Source of the DNA: Opitutales bacterium
GTDB taxonomy: Bacteria; Verrucomicrobiota; Verrucomicrobiia; Opitutales; Oceanipulchritudinaceae
NCBI GenBank assembly: GCA_020831525.1
Contig: JAFIGH010000020.1
Span: 1 to 60,842, forward strand
DNA: 60,842 nt
Reading direction: 5' to 3'
This document shows positions 18,018 to 26,931 of this stretch, one piece after another (within the stretch, counting starts at the first letter, position 1; each line of letters begins with the position of its first letter). The notes below the pieces were generated by a model. It saw only the letters and a list, made by a program, of their open reading frames with translations, was not told the origin of the DNA and made no database searches. Both the position numbers and the translations under genes were made by a program.

Positions 18018-19809
18018 CGGCGGCGAAGACTGCGGCCTCGTCAACAATGGGTCGGGGCGTTGTCTCCATATCGACGACGAAGCGGAAACCGATAATACGG
18101 GTGCGGTCGTTGCGCCCGTGGTACTCCACCGGCATGCGGTTGAGGCGCAACGGGTTGTCCCGCACGGAACCGCCCACGACAATGCCTTCCGACGGATCGA
18201 CGGGATTGGTCTCGCCGGTCCACTCGGCGACGTTGCCGAGGAGGTCGTGGAAGCCGTGGTCGTTCATTTCGCGGGTGCCCACCGGCTGCGTCTCGCGGTC
18301 GGAATTCTGGCTGTTCCATGCTATACGGTCGACGTCGACACCGCGCATCGAACCGACGGCGGCCTCGAACTCATCGCGGGAAGGAAGGCGCACCGGCCGC
18401 GCAAGGATCCAGCCCAGCCGGTCGCAAAACTCCATCGCCTCACGCTGAGTCACAGTTTCCACCGGCAGTTGGTCGCCGCGGCGCGTCGAAGGATTGGAGC
18501 CCATGACCCGCGCATACAGGCCCTGCGGCACTTCGACGGAGAGCATGCGCAAGTGCGGATAGTCCGGAATCTCCACAAGACGCGCGTAGACACTGTCCTG
18601 TATAGCCGAAAAGTCCTCGCGCATGGAATTAAGGTAGCGCGCCTTCAGCAGCATCTCTTCGCTCACCAGCTGGCTGCGCGGGAAGTTCTCGTGCAGTGCG
18701 CGCACGTCCCGGAATACCGCCGGTGCCTGTGACGAGGCACTGTTTACCCGGCGCGAGCGTAGGTCCGCGTCGACCTGGGCCTGGGCGCGGGTGACACGCC
18801 GGGCGCTTTCCGCGCTGGCCGCCGTCTGCACAAGGACGATGAGGTCTTCCTCGGCACGACGGGAGGCGTAGGTGCTCGCGGGAAAAGATTCGTTGAGCGT
18901 GCGCTGCCGGTCATGGGCCTCGCGGAATCTCCGGTGCGCGGCGTCGAAATTGTCTTCCGCGAGGTGTTCGCGCCCCATGGCGACCATTTCCTCCACATCC
19001 GCGGCAAAACCGCGCGCCTCGAAGTCACTCATTTCGCGTTCGAGATCCTGCACATGGCCAAGGCTTGCATAGCGAGTGTCCCGGTGTTCACGGTTGAGGC
19101 GTTGCTGCCCTTCGACGGCTCGGCGCATTGCCTCTTTCGCTCCCTCGATATCGCCTTCGTCGGCAAGCGCGCGCGCGCGCTCAGCGAATTCCTCGATCTC
19201 CTCCACAAGCGGAAGCACCTCCATGTCCACAAGTGTGTCGCGCAGCGCCGTGAGGCGGCCCGTGGAACGACGCGGACTGCGCGCATGCCGCATGTTGATC
19301 TCTTCCTGCAGTCGCACGGCCTCCTTGTAGTAAGCTACTGTCGCCTCCGTATCACCGCGTTCGTATGCGCTTTCAGCGGCCTCCTCAGCCTCGACCGAGG
19401 CGGCGTAGAGGCGCTCGCCGAAGTGCTCGTCACGGAGGGAGCGCAGACTGTCGAGCCGCTGGGAGTCTTCGTTGCGGGGCACGGTGAGTGCCTCCAGCGT
19501 GATGATGCGCCGCTGCAGGTCGACGGCACGTTCCACGTCTTCAAGCACCGCTTCGTCGATCTCGCCGCTGTCAACCGCCTCGTCAATACGGGCCGCGATG
19601 ACCTCCAACTCCGACCGCAGCGGCGCGACTTCCGCCGGATCGCCGCGGCGCACGGTTTCTTCGTCCGCCACGGGGCGCGGCCCGAGAAGCGTAAGCACGT
19701 ACAGCCCGCCCGCAAAAAGCGCGAGGGCAAAGACGATGGCGGAAACACCGAGGAGTTTCTTACGGAACTGTTTCCGCGCGTAATAGTCGACTGAACTTCG
19801 TTTGGCCAT
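18004..19809 (-). CDS. Membrane-anchored coiled-coil protein with non-catalytic FGE-sulfatase domain
   Basis: A 601-residue protein. One membrane helix near 20-43 (LLGVSAIVFALALFAGGLYV) follows a basic N-terminus. Then come about 330 residues of charged, helical, coiled-coil-like repeats (many EEAAESAYERGD-type segments), and a C-terminal formylglycine-generating-enzyme/SUMF1 fold (about 400-585) with DLLGNVAEWTGE and the GFRF strand. Catalytic FGEs need cysteines before the final GFR; here the segment reads GGSVRDNPLRLNRMPVEYHG with none, so oxidase activity is unlikely and a binding role is favoured. It diverges from tyrA and is coupled to a 52-residue membrane protein. Confidence 0.75.
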   Translation of the reverse strand: MAKRSSVDYYARKQFRKKLLGVSAIVFALALFAGGLYVLTLLGPRPVADEETVRRGDPAEVAPLRSELEVIAARIDEAVDSGEIDEAVLEDVERAVDLQRRIITLEALTVPRNEDSQRLDSLRSLRDEHFGERLYAASVEAEEAAESAYERGDTEATVAYYKEAVRLQEEINMRHARSPRRSTGRLTALRDTLVDMEVLPLVEEIEEFAERARALADEGDIEGAKEAMRRAVEGQQRLNREHRDTRYASLGHVQDLEREMSDFEARGFAADVEEMVAMGREHLAEDNFDAAHRRFREAHDRQRTLNESFPASTYASRRAEEDLIVLVQTAASAESARRVTRAQAQVDADLRSRRVNSASSQAPAVFRDVRALHENFPRSQLVSEEMLLKARYLNSMREDFSAIQDSVYARLVEIPDYPHLRMLSVEVPQGLYARVMGSNPSTRRGDQLPVETVTQREAMEFCDRLGWILARPVRLPSRDEFEAAVGSMRGVDVDRIAWNSQNSDRETQPVGTREMNDHGFHDLLGNVAEWTGETNPVDPSEGIVVGGSVRDNPLRLNRMPVEYHGRNDRTRIIGFRFVVDMETTPRPIVDEAAVFAADDDA

Positions 19810-19857
19810 GAATCAAGGTGTAGGGACGAGGACGAAAAGAACTTGAACCCCCAAACC

Positions 19858-20754
19858 ATGCGCATGACTTTCGTCCCTTCAAGCTTCATCCGACCCGCCG
19901 TGAGCCCGCCCTTCGACAATCTTGCCATCCTCGCGCCCGGACTCCTCGGCGCCTCCCTCGCCATGGCCGTGCGCGAACGAGGTCTCGCGCGCCGGATAAC
20001 TGTGTGGGCCCGCCGCCCTGAAGTGCGGCAGGCATGCGCGGAAAGCAAATGGTGCGACGCCGCCTGCACCGAGCCCGAGGAAGCTGCCCGCGATACCGAT
20101 TTCGTCGTCGTCTGTACGCCCGTCTCCATGATCGCGGCGCTTGCCGCGCGCGTCGCCCCCGCCTGCCGGGATGGCGCAATCCTCACCGATGTCGGCAGCA
20201 CAAAGAGCCTCATTTGCCGCGAGGCTACTGCCGCGATGCCGGACGGACGGACCTTTGTCGGCTCACATCCCATGGCGGGCTCCGAAAAAACCGGCATGGA
20301 CCACGCACGCGCCGACCTCTTCGCCGGGCGCAACTGCTTTGTCACCCCGCTCGACGATACGCAGACAAACGCCGTCGACCGCGCCGTCCGCTTCTGGCGC
20401 GACACGGGCATGGACGTCGCCACGGTCAGCCCGGAAGAGCACGACGAAATCGTCGCCCACATCAGCCATCTCCCGCACATCCTCGCCTCTGTCCTTAGCT
20501 CGCAACTCGCCGGCAAACCCGCCGATTGGCCGCACTACGCCGGCAACGGCCTGCGCGACACCACCCGCGTCGCCGCCGGCGGCCCCGGTCTCTGGCGCGA
20601 CATCCTCGAGCAAAACCGCGAGGAATCCCTGCGCGCCATTGAGGGATTCGAAGACGAACTGCACCGCCTCAAAGCAGCGCTCCACAACCGGCACTTCGCC
20701 ACCGTAAAGAGCATTCTGCAACGCGGCAAAGAATTCCGCGACCGCCTTAGCTGA
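19858..20754 (+). CDS. tyrA: Prephenate dehydrogenase
   Basis: A roughly 298-residue NAD(P)-dependent enzyme that converts prephenate to 4-hydroxyphenylpyruvate for tyrosine. The N-terminal Rossmann loop reads LAPGLLGASLA, with Ala-Pro where GxGxxG is usual. ILTDVGSTKSLI, FVGSHPMAGSEKTG and the HDEIVAHISHLPHILAS helix are family signatures, and GGPGLWRDI ends the dimer domain. No chorismate mutase or ACT domain is attached. The ATG at 19858 was chosen; a TTG at 19843, ten bases after a GAGGA, is a real alternative. The fused FAD oxidoreductase starts 10 bases downstream, so the two are probably co-transcribed. Confidence 0.9.
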   Translation: MRMTFVPSSFIRPAVSPPFDNLAILAPGLLGASLAMAVRERGLARRITVWARRPEVRQACAESKWCDAACTEPEEAARDTDFVVVCTPVSMIAALAARVAPACRDGAILTDVGSTKSLICREATAAMPDGRTFVGSHPMAGSEKTGMDHARADLFAGRNCFVTPLDDTQTNAVDRAVRFWRDTGMDVATVSPEEHDEIVAHISHLPHILASVLSSQLAGKPADWPHYAGNGLRDTTRVAAGGPGLWRDILEQNREESLRAIEGFEDELHRLKAALHNRHFATVKSILQRGKEFRDRLS

Positions 20755-20764
20755 AGACCCCCTC

Positions 20765-23752
20765 ATGCCTCCGCCTCCGTCCGCCCCCGCCTCTCCCGAA
20801 TCCGCCCGCGCCGACAACTTCAGCGCTTTTCTCAAGGCCATGGACGCATCGGAGCGCAACCGGCTCCTGCGCCTCGACGAGCCTACACGGCGGCTCTTTG
20901 CCACCGACGCCTCCGAGTACCAGGAAATGCCGCTGGGCGCGGCCTTTCCCCGCACGGAAGGAGACGTCGCCCGCATTGTATCGCTCGCCCACCGCTTCCG
21001 CGTGCCCCTCATCCCGCGCGCGGCGGGCACCTCCCTCGCCGGTCAATGTGTCGGCAACGGACTCGTCGTGGATGTCTCACGACACCTCACGGAAATTCTC
21101 GAAATAGATACCGCAACCCGCCGCGTGCGCGTGCAGCCGGGTGTCATCCGCAACGAACTCAACCAAGCCCTCGCCCCGCACGGCATACATTTCGGCCCGG
21201 AAACGTCGACCGCCAACCGCGCCACCATCGGCGGGATGGTCGGCAATAACTCCTGCGGCTCCAACTCCATCGTCTACGGCAGCATCCGCGACCACCTCGT
21301 CTCCGCGCGCGGCTACCTTGCCGATGGTTCGGCAGTCACCTTCGAAGCCCTCGACCGCGCCGCCTTTGAGGCAAAATGCGCCGGTCCCCCGGACTCCCTC
21401 GAGGCGCGTATCTACCGCGCGGTGCGCGATCTCCTCGCCGATCCCGGCAACCGCCGGGCCATCCGCGAAAACTATCCCCGTCCCTCCATACCTCGCCGTA
21501 ACACCGGCTACTGCCTGGACCTCCTCATGGACGCGGAAGTATTCGACCCCGCTTCCGACAAACCCTTCAACCTCTGCAAGCTCATAGCCGGTTCCGAAGG
21601 CACGCTGTTTTTCGGCGTCGAATTCACCCTCGCCTGTGATCCGCTCCCGCCGCCGCACGCCGGTCTGCTCTGTGCCCATTTCGAGACGATCGACGAATCC
21701 CTCCGCGCCACGCTCGCCGCCCTCCCGCACAATCCGTCGGCCTGCGAACTGATCGACCGCCACATCCTCGAATGCACCCGCAACAGCCCGGAGCAGTCGC
21801 GCAACCGCGACTTCGTCGAAGGCGACCCCGGTGCCGTCCTCGTCGTGGAAATCCGCCGCGGCTCGGCCGAGGAACGCGACGCCGTCCTCAAGGCCGTCAC
21901 GGAAGATCTGCGGGCCGCCGGCCTCGGATACGCGTACCCGATTCTTTGCGACGAGGAGAGCAACAAAGTGTGGGAACTTCGCCGCGCCGGCCAAGGACTG
22001 ATGAGCAATATCAAGGGCGACGCAAAGCCGCGCGAAGTCGTCGAGGACACCGCCGTGGATGTGCGCGATCTGCCCGCTTACATCCGCGAGTTCGACGCCC
22101 TCCTCCAGTCGAAGTACAAAATCAATACCGTCTATTACGCGCATGCGGGCTCCGGAGAACTCCACACGCGGCCCCTCTTCAACCTCAAGACCGAAGAGGG
22201 GCTGCGCACATTCCGCGGCGTCGCCGCCGATATCGCCGCCCTCGTGAAAAAATACCGCGGCTCCCTCAGCGGTGAACACGGCGACGGCCGCCTCCGCGGG
22301 GAATTCATCCCGTTCATGGTCGGCGGACGCTGCTACGAAATGATGCGCTCCGTAAAGGAAGCCTTCGATCCGCAACACATTTTCAATCCCGGTAAGATCA
22401 TCGACACCCCGCCCATGGACACCCACCTGCGCTACCTCGTGGGTCAGGCGGAGCCCGAACTACCCACGGTGTTCGACTGGTCGGAGACCGGCGGCATGCT
22501 CGCCGCCGCCGAGAAGTGCAACGGCTCGGGTGACTGCCGGAAGACCGAGAGAGCGGGCGGCACCATGTGCCCCAGCTTCATGGCCACCCGCGAAGAGCGC
22601 GACACCACCCGCGCCCGCGCCAACCTACTCCGCCACCTCATCACCGAGGGCGGCGCCGACGCCTTCGCCTCCGACGATCTTAAGGACGTCCTCGACCTCT
22701 GCCTTTCCTGCAAAGGCTGCAAAGCCGAGTGTCCCTCCACCGTCGACATGGCCAACCTCAAAGCGGAGTTCCTCCAAGGCTACTACGACCGCAACGGCGT
22801 TCCCCTGCGCTCCCGCATGGTCGCTGGTTTCGCCCGCTTGTCCCGCCTCGCCTCCACTGCACCGTGGGCGTGGAACGCTCTCTTCGGCACCCCAATCCTG
22901 CGCCGCGTCCTCAACCGCCTCGCCGGATTCCATCCCGACCGCACGATCCCCCCGCTGTCACAGACCACCCTGCGCCGCTGGTTCCGCAAACACCGGCCCC
23001 ACGCCAACGCCGGCACACGCGGCAGCGTCTGGCTTTTTGCCGACGAGTTCACCGACGCCCAGGACGCCGCCGTCGGCATCAAGACAGTCGAACTGCTCGA
23101 AGCCCTCGGCTACGCCGTCGAGATCCCACCCCACCGGGAAAGCGGACGCGCCGCCCTCTCCAAGGGCCTCCTCCGCCGCGCCCGCGGCCTCGCCGCCGCC
23201 AATGTCGCCGCCCTCGCCCCGCTCGTTTCCGCCGACCGCCCTCTCGTCGGTATCGAGCCCTCCGCCCTCCTCTGCTTCCGTGACGAATACCCCGTCCTCC
23301 TCCGCAGCCAAGCACAAGACCAAGCCCGCGACCTCGCCTCGAACTGCCTCCTCGTCGACGAGTTCATCGTCCGCGAGCACGACGCCGGTCGGCTTCCCCG
23401 CGATGCCTTCACCCCCGCCGAACGCATCATCCGCCTCCACGGACACTGCCAGCAAAAGGCCCTCATCGGTCTCGTCCCCGCGAAGCGCGCACTCGAGTTG
23501 CCGCGCGGCCACAAAGTCCGGCTCATCCCCTCCGGCTGCTGCGGCATGGCCGGAAGCTTCGGCTACGAGAAAGAACACTACGACCTCTCCATGCGCATCG
23601 GCGAACTCGTCCTCTTCCCCGCCGTGCGCGATACCCCCGCCGGCCACACCCTCTGCGCCCCCGGCACCTCCTGCCGCCACCAGATCCACGACGGCACCGG
23701 CCGCCGCGCCCTCCACCCCGCCGAAATCCTCCACGCCGTCCTCGCCCCCTGA
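20765..23752 (+). CDS. Fused FAD-linked oxidase / 4Fe-4S oxidoreductase (YdiJ-like)
   Basis: A 995-residue fusion. The first half is a PCMH-type FAD domain (about 55-250; PRAAGTSLAGQCVG, then TIGGMVGNNSCGSNS) plus a GlcD-like C-terminal domain ending in GSLSGEHGDGRLRGEF. The second half is GlcF-like, with two cysteine clusters CNGSGDCRKTERAGGTMCP and CLSCKGCKAECP for 4Fe-4S centres, then a CCG-type segment SGCCGMAGSFGYE. Such proteins oxidise D-2-hydroxyacids (D-lactate, D-2-hydroxyglutarate) and pass electrons to the quinone pool. Length fits E. coli YdiJ (about 1,018). Its position behind tyrA has no obvious pathway link. Confidence 0.85.
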   Translation: MPPPPSAPASPESARADNFSAFLKAMDASERNRLLRLDEPTRRLFATDASEYQEMPLGAAFPRTEGDVARIVSLAHRFRVPLIPRAAGTSLAGQCVGNGLVVDVSRHLTEILEIDTATRRVRVQPGVIRNELNQALAPHGIHFGPETSTANRATIGGMVGNNSCGSNSIVYGSIRDHLVSARGYLADGSAVTFEALDRAAFEAKCAGPPDSLEARIYRAVRDLLADPGNRRAIRENYPRPSIPRRNTGYCLDLLMDAEVFDPASDKPFNLCKLIAGSEGTLFFGVEFTLACDPLPPPHAGLLCAHFETIDESLRATLAALPHNPSACELIDRHILECTRNSPEQSRNRDFVEGDPGAVLVVEIRRGSAEERDAVLKAVTEDLRAAGLGYAYPILCDEESNKVWELRRAGQGLMSNIKGDAKPREVVEDTAVDVRDLPAYIREFDALLQSKYKINTVYYAHAGSGELHTRPLFNLKTEEGLRTFRGVAADIAALVKKYRGSLSGEHGDGRLRGEFIPFMVGGRCYEMMRSVKEAFDPQHIFNPGKIIDTPPMDTHLRYLVGQAEPELPTVFDWSETGGMLAAAEKCNGSGDCRKTERAGGTMCPSFMATREERDTTRARANLLRHLITEGGADAFASDDLKDVLDLCLSCKGCKAECPSTVDMANLKAEFLQGYYDRNGVPLRSRMVAGFARLSRLASTAPWAWNALFGTPILRRVLNRLAGFHPDRTIPPLSQTTLRRWFRKHRPHANAGTRGSVWLFADEFTDAQDAAVGIKTVELLEALGYAVEIPPHRESGRAALSKGLLRRARGLAAANVAALAPLVSADRPLVGIEPSALLCFRDEYPVLLRSQAQDQARDLASNCLLVDEFIVREHDAGRLPRDAFTPAERIIRLHGHCQQKALIGLVPAKRALELPRGHKVRLIPSGCCGMAGSFGYEKEHYDLSMRIGELVLFPAVRDTPAGHTLCAPGTSCRHQIHDGTGRRALHPAEILHAVLAP

Positions 23753-23839
23753 CCCCACTTGCCGCCGAGCCAGCCCCGCTTTGGTTAATTGCCTAGTATT
23801 GTTTTCTTGGCGCCTAAAAAGCACTACATATCTTCCCTG

Positions 23840-23975
23840 TATCCCTCCGTGTCTTGCTCCGTGGTAAAAGTATGCGGCGAAAAAGCCTCTGCTTCCTCTG
23901 CAGCCTCCTGTTCAATCCCGGTTGGAAAGTTGTTGCGGTGTGTTTTCAAGGACGCGGAGAGCGCAGAGGCTCGCC
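23840..23975. repeat. Low-complexity intergenic repeat block (CTCCGTG / CTCTGC units)
   Basis: The 365-base gap after the FAD oxidoreductase (23753-24117) has no gene. It holds short recurring words: CCCTCCGTGTCTTGCTCCGTGG near 23843 (written here in two parts, CCCTCCGTGTC and CTCCGTGG), CTCTGCTTCCTCTGCAG near 23887, and GGACGCGGAGAGCGCAGAGG near 23950. These resemble the dispersed ACGGAG/CAGAGG intergenic repeats I recall from Verrucomicrobiota, Planctomycetes and cyanobacteria. Only one block is present in this window, so dispersal cannot be shown here. Confidence 0.45.
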
Positions 23976-24020
23976 AAACGGATCCGAATCAAAATCTTCG
24001 CGTTCTTGAGCGAAGCCTGT

Positions 24021-24044
24021 CCGCCGAAGCCTTGGCGAAGGCGG
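24021..24044. repeat. Imperfect palindrome with symmetric GAA internal loop
   Basis: CCGCC-GAA-GCC, a TT centre, then GGC-GAA-GGCGG. The outer 5 bp and inner 3 bp pair perfectly and the GAA triplets face each other. It lies in the same gene-free gap as the repeat block, about 75 bases from the PEP-CTERM stop, and could be a bidirectional terminator or REP-like element. Confidence 0.4.
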
Positions 24045-24117
24045 GGCGGGCGGGGGCGAGGCTCAGTCGCTACCGATACGGATGGAGTGCCGATTCGAGC
24101 ACGGCCAACCGCAGATC

Positions 24118-24722
24118 CTAACGGCGGGCGCGGCGGCGGAGAAGGAGGGCAAGGCCGGTTGCGCCGAAAACAGCCGCATAGGCCGACGGTTCGGGGATCG
24201 CCACGATGTCGCTAATGCGAACACCGTAAGTGTCCGTGATGAACATGTTGCCGGAGAACGATTGGGTGACCCCGGGATTGAATCCGGATGTCGCGGCAAT
24301 GGTGTAGTTGCCCGCCAAGAGGGTAACGGTGCCTCCACTGCTTACGGAACCAACGGAATAAGGAAAAATATAGATAAAGCCATCGTTCGGCCCTATGTCG
24401 CTTGTGTTCGTGGCATAGTTGTCGTACAGGACCGCACTCAAACTCGTGTCCGGCCCGCCGTTGATGGAAATGGCCAGTTGTGGATCCAGTTGTGCCGAGC
24501 GTTGCATGTCATCGGAAGTGACCCAGTCCTGGAAGACGATCGTCAGCATGTCCCCATCCTGGGTAATGGGAAAGTGAACATCCTGGGTCACCTGGAGGGT
24601 GCCGGGATCGTCAGTCGTCGGGGCAACCAAGAGGATGGCCGCGTGCAGACTGGAGCCGGGGGAGGCCAGGCAGATTACAGTACAGCCAATGCAGTAATCC
24701 CGGGGAGGGTTCGAATGGTCAT
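24118..24722 (-). pseudogene. PEP-CTERM surface protein, frameshifted in its signal peptide
   Basis: The 3' part codes for a secreted beta-rich protein ending in a PEP-CTERM sorting tag: IPEPSAYAAVFGATGLALLL followed by RRRARR, the anchor handled by exosortase and rhombosortase-like systems. The only start in this frame is a TTG (24630) lying past the signal sequence. One frame away an ATG at 24722 begins MTIRTLPGITALAVL and hits TAA at 24675. Restoring one base there would give MTIRTLPGITALAVLVICLA and then SPGSSLHA, a textbook signal peptide running into the long frame. So the gene was full length (about 201 residues) and lost one base, or the base is missing from the assembly. Function of the mature domain is unknown. 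Confidence 0.7.
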
Positions 24723-25025
24723 AGATATCTTTTTTCGGGCTATTCTTTTAGGTATAAAACCCCATTGTTTCACTGGTGGATAGGGTTTAGCAATGCGCAT
24801 TAGCGTGACCCCGTCGCTATAAAAGAAAAGGCACCCTTACCGTCATCTTCGTATTAGGAGCACTGATCGGAAAACAAGAGCCGGTTCGGGAAAACCTCCC
24901 CGGAGCAGGTATTCGCGGAAATGCGCGGTGCGCGCGGGCCTGGCGGAGCGGGCAGAGGGTTCCCATTCCGGGAGTGGCATCAACCAAGGCGCTCCCCCCG
25001 GCGCTACCCTGCCCCGCCGGAAGCC
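24723..25025. other. Gene-free interval between proB and the PEP-CTERM gene
   Basis: About 300 bases with mixed composition: an AT-rich 5' part that should hold the PEP-CTERM promoter and a GC-rich part near the proB 3' end. I see no protein frame with family features, no tRNA and no convincing terminator. Confidence 0.5.
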
Positions 25026-26132
25026 TCAGAGAAGCACGAGGGAGTTGCGGTGGACGGCTTCGGTGCGCTTGCAACCGGGCAGGCGGGCGCGGATTGCATC
25101 AGAATCGAGACCGGCAATGGCGCGCATTTCGTCGGCACCGAACTGCGCGATGCCACGGGCGAGGACAGAGCCGTCCGGACCGGCAATGGTGACAACCGCA
25201 CCATGGTCGAATTCGCCTTCGACGCACTTCATGCCTTTGGCGAGGAGGCTGCCGCCGCCGTGTCTGAGGGCCTCGGCGGCACCGGCGTCGATGTGCAGCG
25301 TGCCGCCGGGCGACTCGAAAAAGGCGACCCAGCGCCGCTTGGCGTCGAGGGACAGCGAAGCGGGGACAAAAAACGTGCCGCGTGAGCGACCGCTGACGAG
25401 GTGGAGGAGGATTTGCGGATCGCTGCCGTCGCCGATGTAGACAGCGGTGCCGGAGCGCGTGGCCACCTTGGCGGCGGCGATTTTGCTGACCATGCCGCCG
25501 GTTGCGAGGGGATTGTCGGAACCGCCAGCCATGGCCTCGATCTCCGGGGTAATCTCCTCGACGACCGGCACCAGCGATCCGTCGCCGGTGCGGTTGAGGA
25601 GCCCCGGAATGGTGGATAGGATGACGAGGAGATCGGCGCGGGTAAGGCTCGCTGTAAGCGCGCTGAGCATATCGTTGTCGCCAAACTTGATCTCCCGCGC
25701 GCTGACGGTGTCGTTTTCATTGACGACGGGCACCACCCCGAGCTGAAGGAGGCGTTCGAGCGTGTTGCGGCAGTTGAGGTGGCGATTGCGGCTGCGGACG
25801 TCGTCGTGCGTGAGAAGGACCTGCGCCACACCGATGCCATGCTTGTGGAAGCCCTCGCGCCATGTCTGCATGAGGATCGTCTGTCCGATGGCGGCGCACG
25901 CCTGGAGCGAGGCCAGATCGGAAGGACGGCGCGGGAGTGCCAGGTTTCCCACACCCAGCCCGATGGCACCTGAACTGACGATGACGACCTCAATACCGCG
26001 CTCGCGGAGCCCGGCGATTTGTGCGCACAGACCGCGAATCCGTTCTTCGTTGAGCGTGCCGTCCGCGTGGGTGAGCGTGTGCGTGCCCAGCTTGACGACG
26101 ATCCGCCGGGCGTTGTGCCGGAGAAAGTCCAT
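25026..26132 (-). CDS. proB: Glutamate 5-kinase with PUA domain
   Basis: A 368-residue enzyme that phosphorylates glutamate, the first committed step of proline synthesis. The amino-acid-kinase domain (about 1-255) has VVKLGTHTLT, VIVSSGAIGLG, VVNENDTVS and FGDNDMLSA; the last two bind glutamate and metal. A C-terminal PUA domain (about 270-355) is present as in long ProB forms. The ATG at 26132 was chosen; a TTG at 26204 overlaps the frr stop and would add 24 low-complexity residues. It follows frr on the same strand, so the two are probably one transcript. No proA is visible nearby. Confidence 0.95.
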   Translation of the reverse strand: MDFLRHNARRIVVKLGTHTLTHADGTLNEERIRGLCAQIAGLRERGIEVVIVSSGAIGLGVGNLALPRRPSDLASLQACAAIGQTILMQTWREGFHKHGIGVAQVLLTHDDVRSRNRHLNCRNTLERLLQLGVVPVVNENDTVSAREIKFGDNDMLSALTASLTRADLLVILSTIPGLLNRTGDGSLVPVVEEITPEIEAMAGGSDNPLATGGMVSKIAAAKVATRSGTAVYIGDGSDPQILLHLVSGRSRGTFFVPASLSLDAKRRWVAFFESPGGTLHIDAGAAEALRHGGGSLLAKGMKCVEGEFDHGAVVTIAGPDGSVLARGIAQFGADEMRAIAGLDSDAIRARLPGCKRTEAVHRNSLVLL

Positions 26133-26200
26133 ACGCGCGGAGAGCGTCTCCGCTGCGGAACCGCCGCCCTGTCCAAAACCGTCAGCGGAAGGACGTGCTT

Positions 26201-26767
26201 TCAAACCTGCAGAAGTTCCTTTTCCTTGGCCTCGAAGGCCTCGTTGATACGACCGACATACTTGTCAGTGAGGGCCTGGATCTCCTTCTCGAACATCTTG
26301 ATGTTGTCCTCTGACTCATGGCCGTCCGCCTTGATTTTCTTGATGGCTTCCATCGCCTGGTGGCGGGCCTGGCGGATGCTCACGCGACCGTCCTCGGCAT
26401 GGGCGGAACAGATCTTGGCGAGGTCGCGGCGGCGGTCGCCAGAGAGTTCCGGGACGGGAACGATGATATTCGTGCCGCGCACGACGGGATTGAGCCCGAG
26501 GTTGGCGTTACGGATGGCTTTCTCGATCGGTTTCGACGTCGACTTGTCCCACGGCTGCACGGACAGCGTGCGGGTGTCCGGCGTCGTGATGGCAGCGATC
26601 TCGCGCAGGGCCATGCTTGTCCCGTAGGCCTCGACGGGCACCTGTAGATTTTCGATCATTGCGGGAGTCGCCTTGCCGGTATGCAGGTTCGCGAACTCGT
26701 GCAAGGTGTGGTTGAGCGCCTTTTCCATGCTCTCCTCGGCCTCGAGGTTGATTTCGTCAAAGTCCAT
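26201..26767 (-). CDS. frr: Ribosome recycling factor
   Basis: A 188-residue protein that, with EF-G, splits the post-termination ribosome. Helical domain I and the beta domain are intact: ANLHTGKATPAMIENLQVPV, then ALREIAAITTPDTRTLSVQP and the KAIRNANLGLNPVVRG signature. The ATG at 26767 is preceded by AAAGGA with good spacing. In most bacteria frr follows pyrH or tsf; here its partner is proB instead. Confidence 0.97.
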   Translation of the reverse strand: MDFDEINLEAEESMEKALNHTLHEFANLHTGKATPAMIENLQVPVEAYGTSMALREIAAITTPDTRTLSVQPWDKSTSKPIEKAIRNANLGLNPVVRGTNIIVPVPELSGDRRRDLAKICSAHAEDGRVSIRQARHQAMEAIKKIKADGHESEDNIKMFEKEIQALTDKYVGRINEAFEAKEKELLQV

Positions 26768-26875
26768 AGTCGTGTCCTTTCCGTTCGGTTCGGGAATTGT
26801 GAAAGAGTCACTGAGAAAAGGAGGCGTTTGCCCGACTGGCAAGATTGTTTCGGAACGGCGCCCGTCCGATTGCGG

Positions 26876-26903
26876 TTGTCCTTTGCGTCCGCCGTGCTAT
26901 CTT
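26876..26903 (+). promoter_or_regulatory. Candidate extended -10 promoter for the metallophosphoesterase
   Basis: TTGTCC (26876-26881), 16 bases, then TATCTT (26898-26903) preceded by TGC. This is 29 bases ahead of the ATG, in the divergent gap with frr. Confidence 0.4.
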
Positions 26904-26931
26904 TTCGAGAATACCTACAACCCCATCAACT

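Noticed and set aside
24700-24730. tRNA-like GGTTCGAAT sequence
   Set aside because: No acceptor or anticodon stem can be formed around it; it lies in the signal-peptide region of the PEP-CTERM gene.
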